From the NCBI RefSeq assembly GCF_003605475.1, contig NZ_RAHX01000001.1:1550001-1614000 (forward strand): DNA of 64,000 nucleotides. The letters run 5' to 3'. The notes beneath the pieces are model-generated. The model did not search any database and was not told the origin of the DNA. It was given only the letters and a program-made list of their open reading frames with translations. Origin of the DNA: Aurantiacibacter aquimixticola. GTDB taxonomy: Bacteria > Pseudomonadota > Alphaproteobacteria > Sphingomonadales > Sphingomonadaceae. A program made the translations under genes and the position numbers. Shown here piece after piece: positions 63,194 through 64,000 of this stretch (positions are counted from its first letter, which is position 1; every line of letters starts with the position of its first letter).

Positions 63194-64000
63194 CTATGCG
63201 AAGCGATCCTGCACGAACTCCCAGACCGCGTTCACCTTGGCGTTCCAAAGCGCCTCTGGGTAAGGCTCCTCAGGTAATTGATTGAGCTGCACCCTGAGTT
63301 CGGTCCAGACAGTTCCTCGCGTTTCTTGACCGCGCTGCCAATCGACGGCCTCGACTAGCGTAGTGAGCCGCTCCAAAAGCTTTTTGGCGACCGCTTTCAC
63401 CTCGGTCTCTTGTGCCCTCGTCAGCCTTGGTTCGGGATTGGTTAGCAGGTCGAAGATCGCCAGCTCCGTCTGACTGAGTCCAGCTCTTGCGGCGCGCTCT
63501 TCCTCCTCATCGAGTCTGTGCACAAAATCTTTCAGCTCTGCAAAGAACCGCTCCGCATCAATCGACGCTGCATTGTAGGCAGCAACCAGCTCCTCCAGCT
63601 TCTCGATCATCGGTTTGCGAGCAGGGTTCTCCCTCACCATCTTCTTGGCTTTGGCCTCGGCTTGCTCGCGCAGTCTTTCAGCGGCAACTTTTGGGCTCTC
63701 TTGGAAAAGATCGCTCAGCTTCTCGAAGTCGATGTCGGAGAGGTCCACGCGCCCTTCGCGGCTGTCGCCTTCGATGATCGGCGAGACTATAGCGACGCCT
63801 TCGATCCGCTCGTCGAGCAGCGTCGCTATCCGTGCGGCGATGGCCGAAATATCGACCGGGCCAAGTTTGGCACGAACGGCATCGGCCAGCGTATGGAGGA
63901 CCGCCACCCGCCGCAGGAATGGCGCAGCACGCTCATCGGGAAGCACGGCCTTGTAGGCCTTCGACACAGCGGCAGACAGCCGCAAGAACTCGCGCCGCCT
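63194..64000 (-). CDS. hsdR: Type I restriction enzyme HsdR, C-terminal part (gene runs off the window)
   Basis: The frame is open to the right edge, so the gene's 5' part is outside. The visible 269 residues match the C-terminal helical region of HsdR: 'LRLSAAVSKAYKAVLPDERA', 'ERLREQAEAKAKKMVRENPA', 'LEELVAAYNAASIDAERFFA' and the end 'PYPEALWNAKVNAVWEFVQD'. The helicase and nuclease motifs would lie upstream in the part not seen. Convergent with the recombinase gene, 37 bases apart. Companion hsdM/hsdS are expected further right. Confidence 0.8.
   Translation of the reverse strand, partial: RRREFLRLSAAVSKAYKAVLPDERAAPFLRRVAVLHTLADAVRAKLGPVDISAIAARIATLLDERIEGVAIVSPIIEGDSREGRVDLSDIDFEKLSDLFQESPKVAAERLREQAEAKAKKMVRENPARKPMIEKLEELVAAYNAASIDAERFFAELKDFVHRLDEEEERAARAGLSQTELAIFDLLTNPEPRLTRAQETEVKAVAKKLLERLTTLVEAVDWQRGQETRGTVWTELRVQLNQLPEEPYPEALWNAKVNAVWEFVQDRFA

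Overview
The window is chromosomal DNA from a GC-rich alphaproteobacterium. Gene order and protein style (Tim44-like protein next to secB-murJ-trpS, dapB followed two genes later by nth, CysNC fusion, CC_3452-type and DUF4136-type secreted proteins) point to Sphingomonadales, probably Erythrobacteraceae. That placement is inference from remembered gene order, not a search. Coding density is high, genes lie on both strands, and many neighbours overlap by 1-4 bases, so translational coupling is common.

Layout. 1-5000: a Tim44-like membrane protein divergent from secB-murJ-trpS, then a DUF4136-like lipoprotein with a clear terminator. 5050-6520: small secreted proteins and one probable nonsense pseudogene. 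6545-11121 (minus): ubiE, ubiB, coaBC and dut. 11177-14950: mutM, an inverted-repeat-bounded element, rpsT, dnaA, and a 355-base non-coding stretch rich in DnaA-box-like nonamers. 14954-23040: a MoeB/ThiF enzyme, a bacterial voltage-gated sodium channel, sirtuin, dapB, an unknown gene, nth, a dicarboxylate symporter, dapE and a GST. 23237-25710: a CHASE2-EAL phosphodiesterase and an isolated 15-codon ORF with its own Shine-Dalgarno and terminator. 25761-29263 (minus): rpmH-rnpA-yidD-yidC-engB, with the second copy of the inverted-repeat element between rpmH and rnpA. 29335-41660: envelope and housekeeping genes (YifB/ComM ATPase, HxlR regulator, rpmJ, galE, M14 carboxypeptidase, degenerate GH25 protein, UPF0262, dnaB). 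41707-50693: phospholipase D-like protein, rpoZ, fatty acid hydroxylase, DUF3667, ftsH, and a four-gene membrane-protein/XRE operon. 50690-59563: sulfotransferase-like protein, manA, gdhA, mmsB, and sulfate activation (LuxR-type regulator divergent from cysD-cysNC-cysQ). 59568-60572: a LacI-type regulator.

From about 60.75 kb to the right edge the DNA is accessory. A gene start with a good ribosome binding site is cut off after about 18 codons. Two small unusual genes follow. One resembles an Imm45 immunity protein and lies one base downstream of what reads as the last 49 codons of a lost toxin gene. Next come a 24-base copy of a tRNA-Leu 3' end (an attachment-site scar), a small serine recombinase behind a 32-base palindrome, and the 3' end of a type I restriction hsdR gene that runs off the window.

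The least explained items are the pair of about 270-base elements with terminal inverted repeats and a covarying hairpin (near 12.0-12.3 and 28.8-29.1 kb), the Trp-rich 15-codon ORF at 25614, and the broken toxin-immunity locus at 61.3-61.9 kb.
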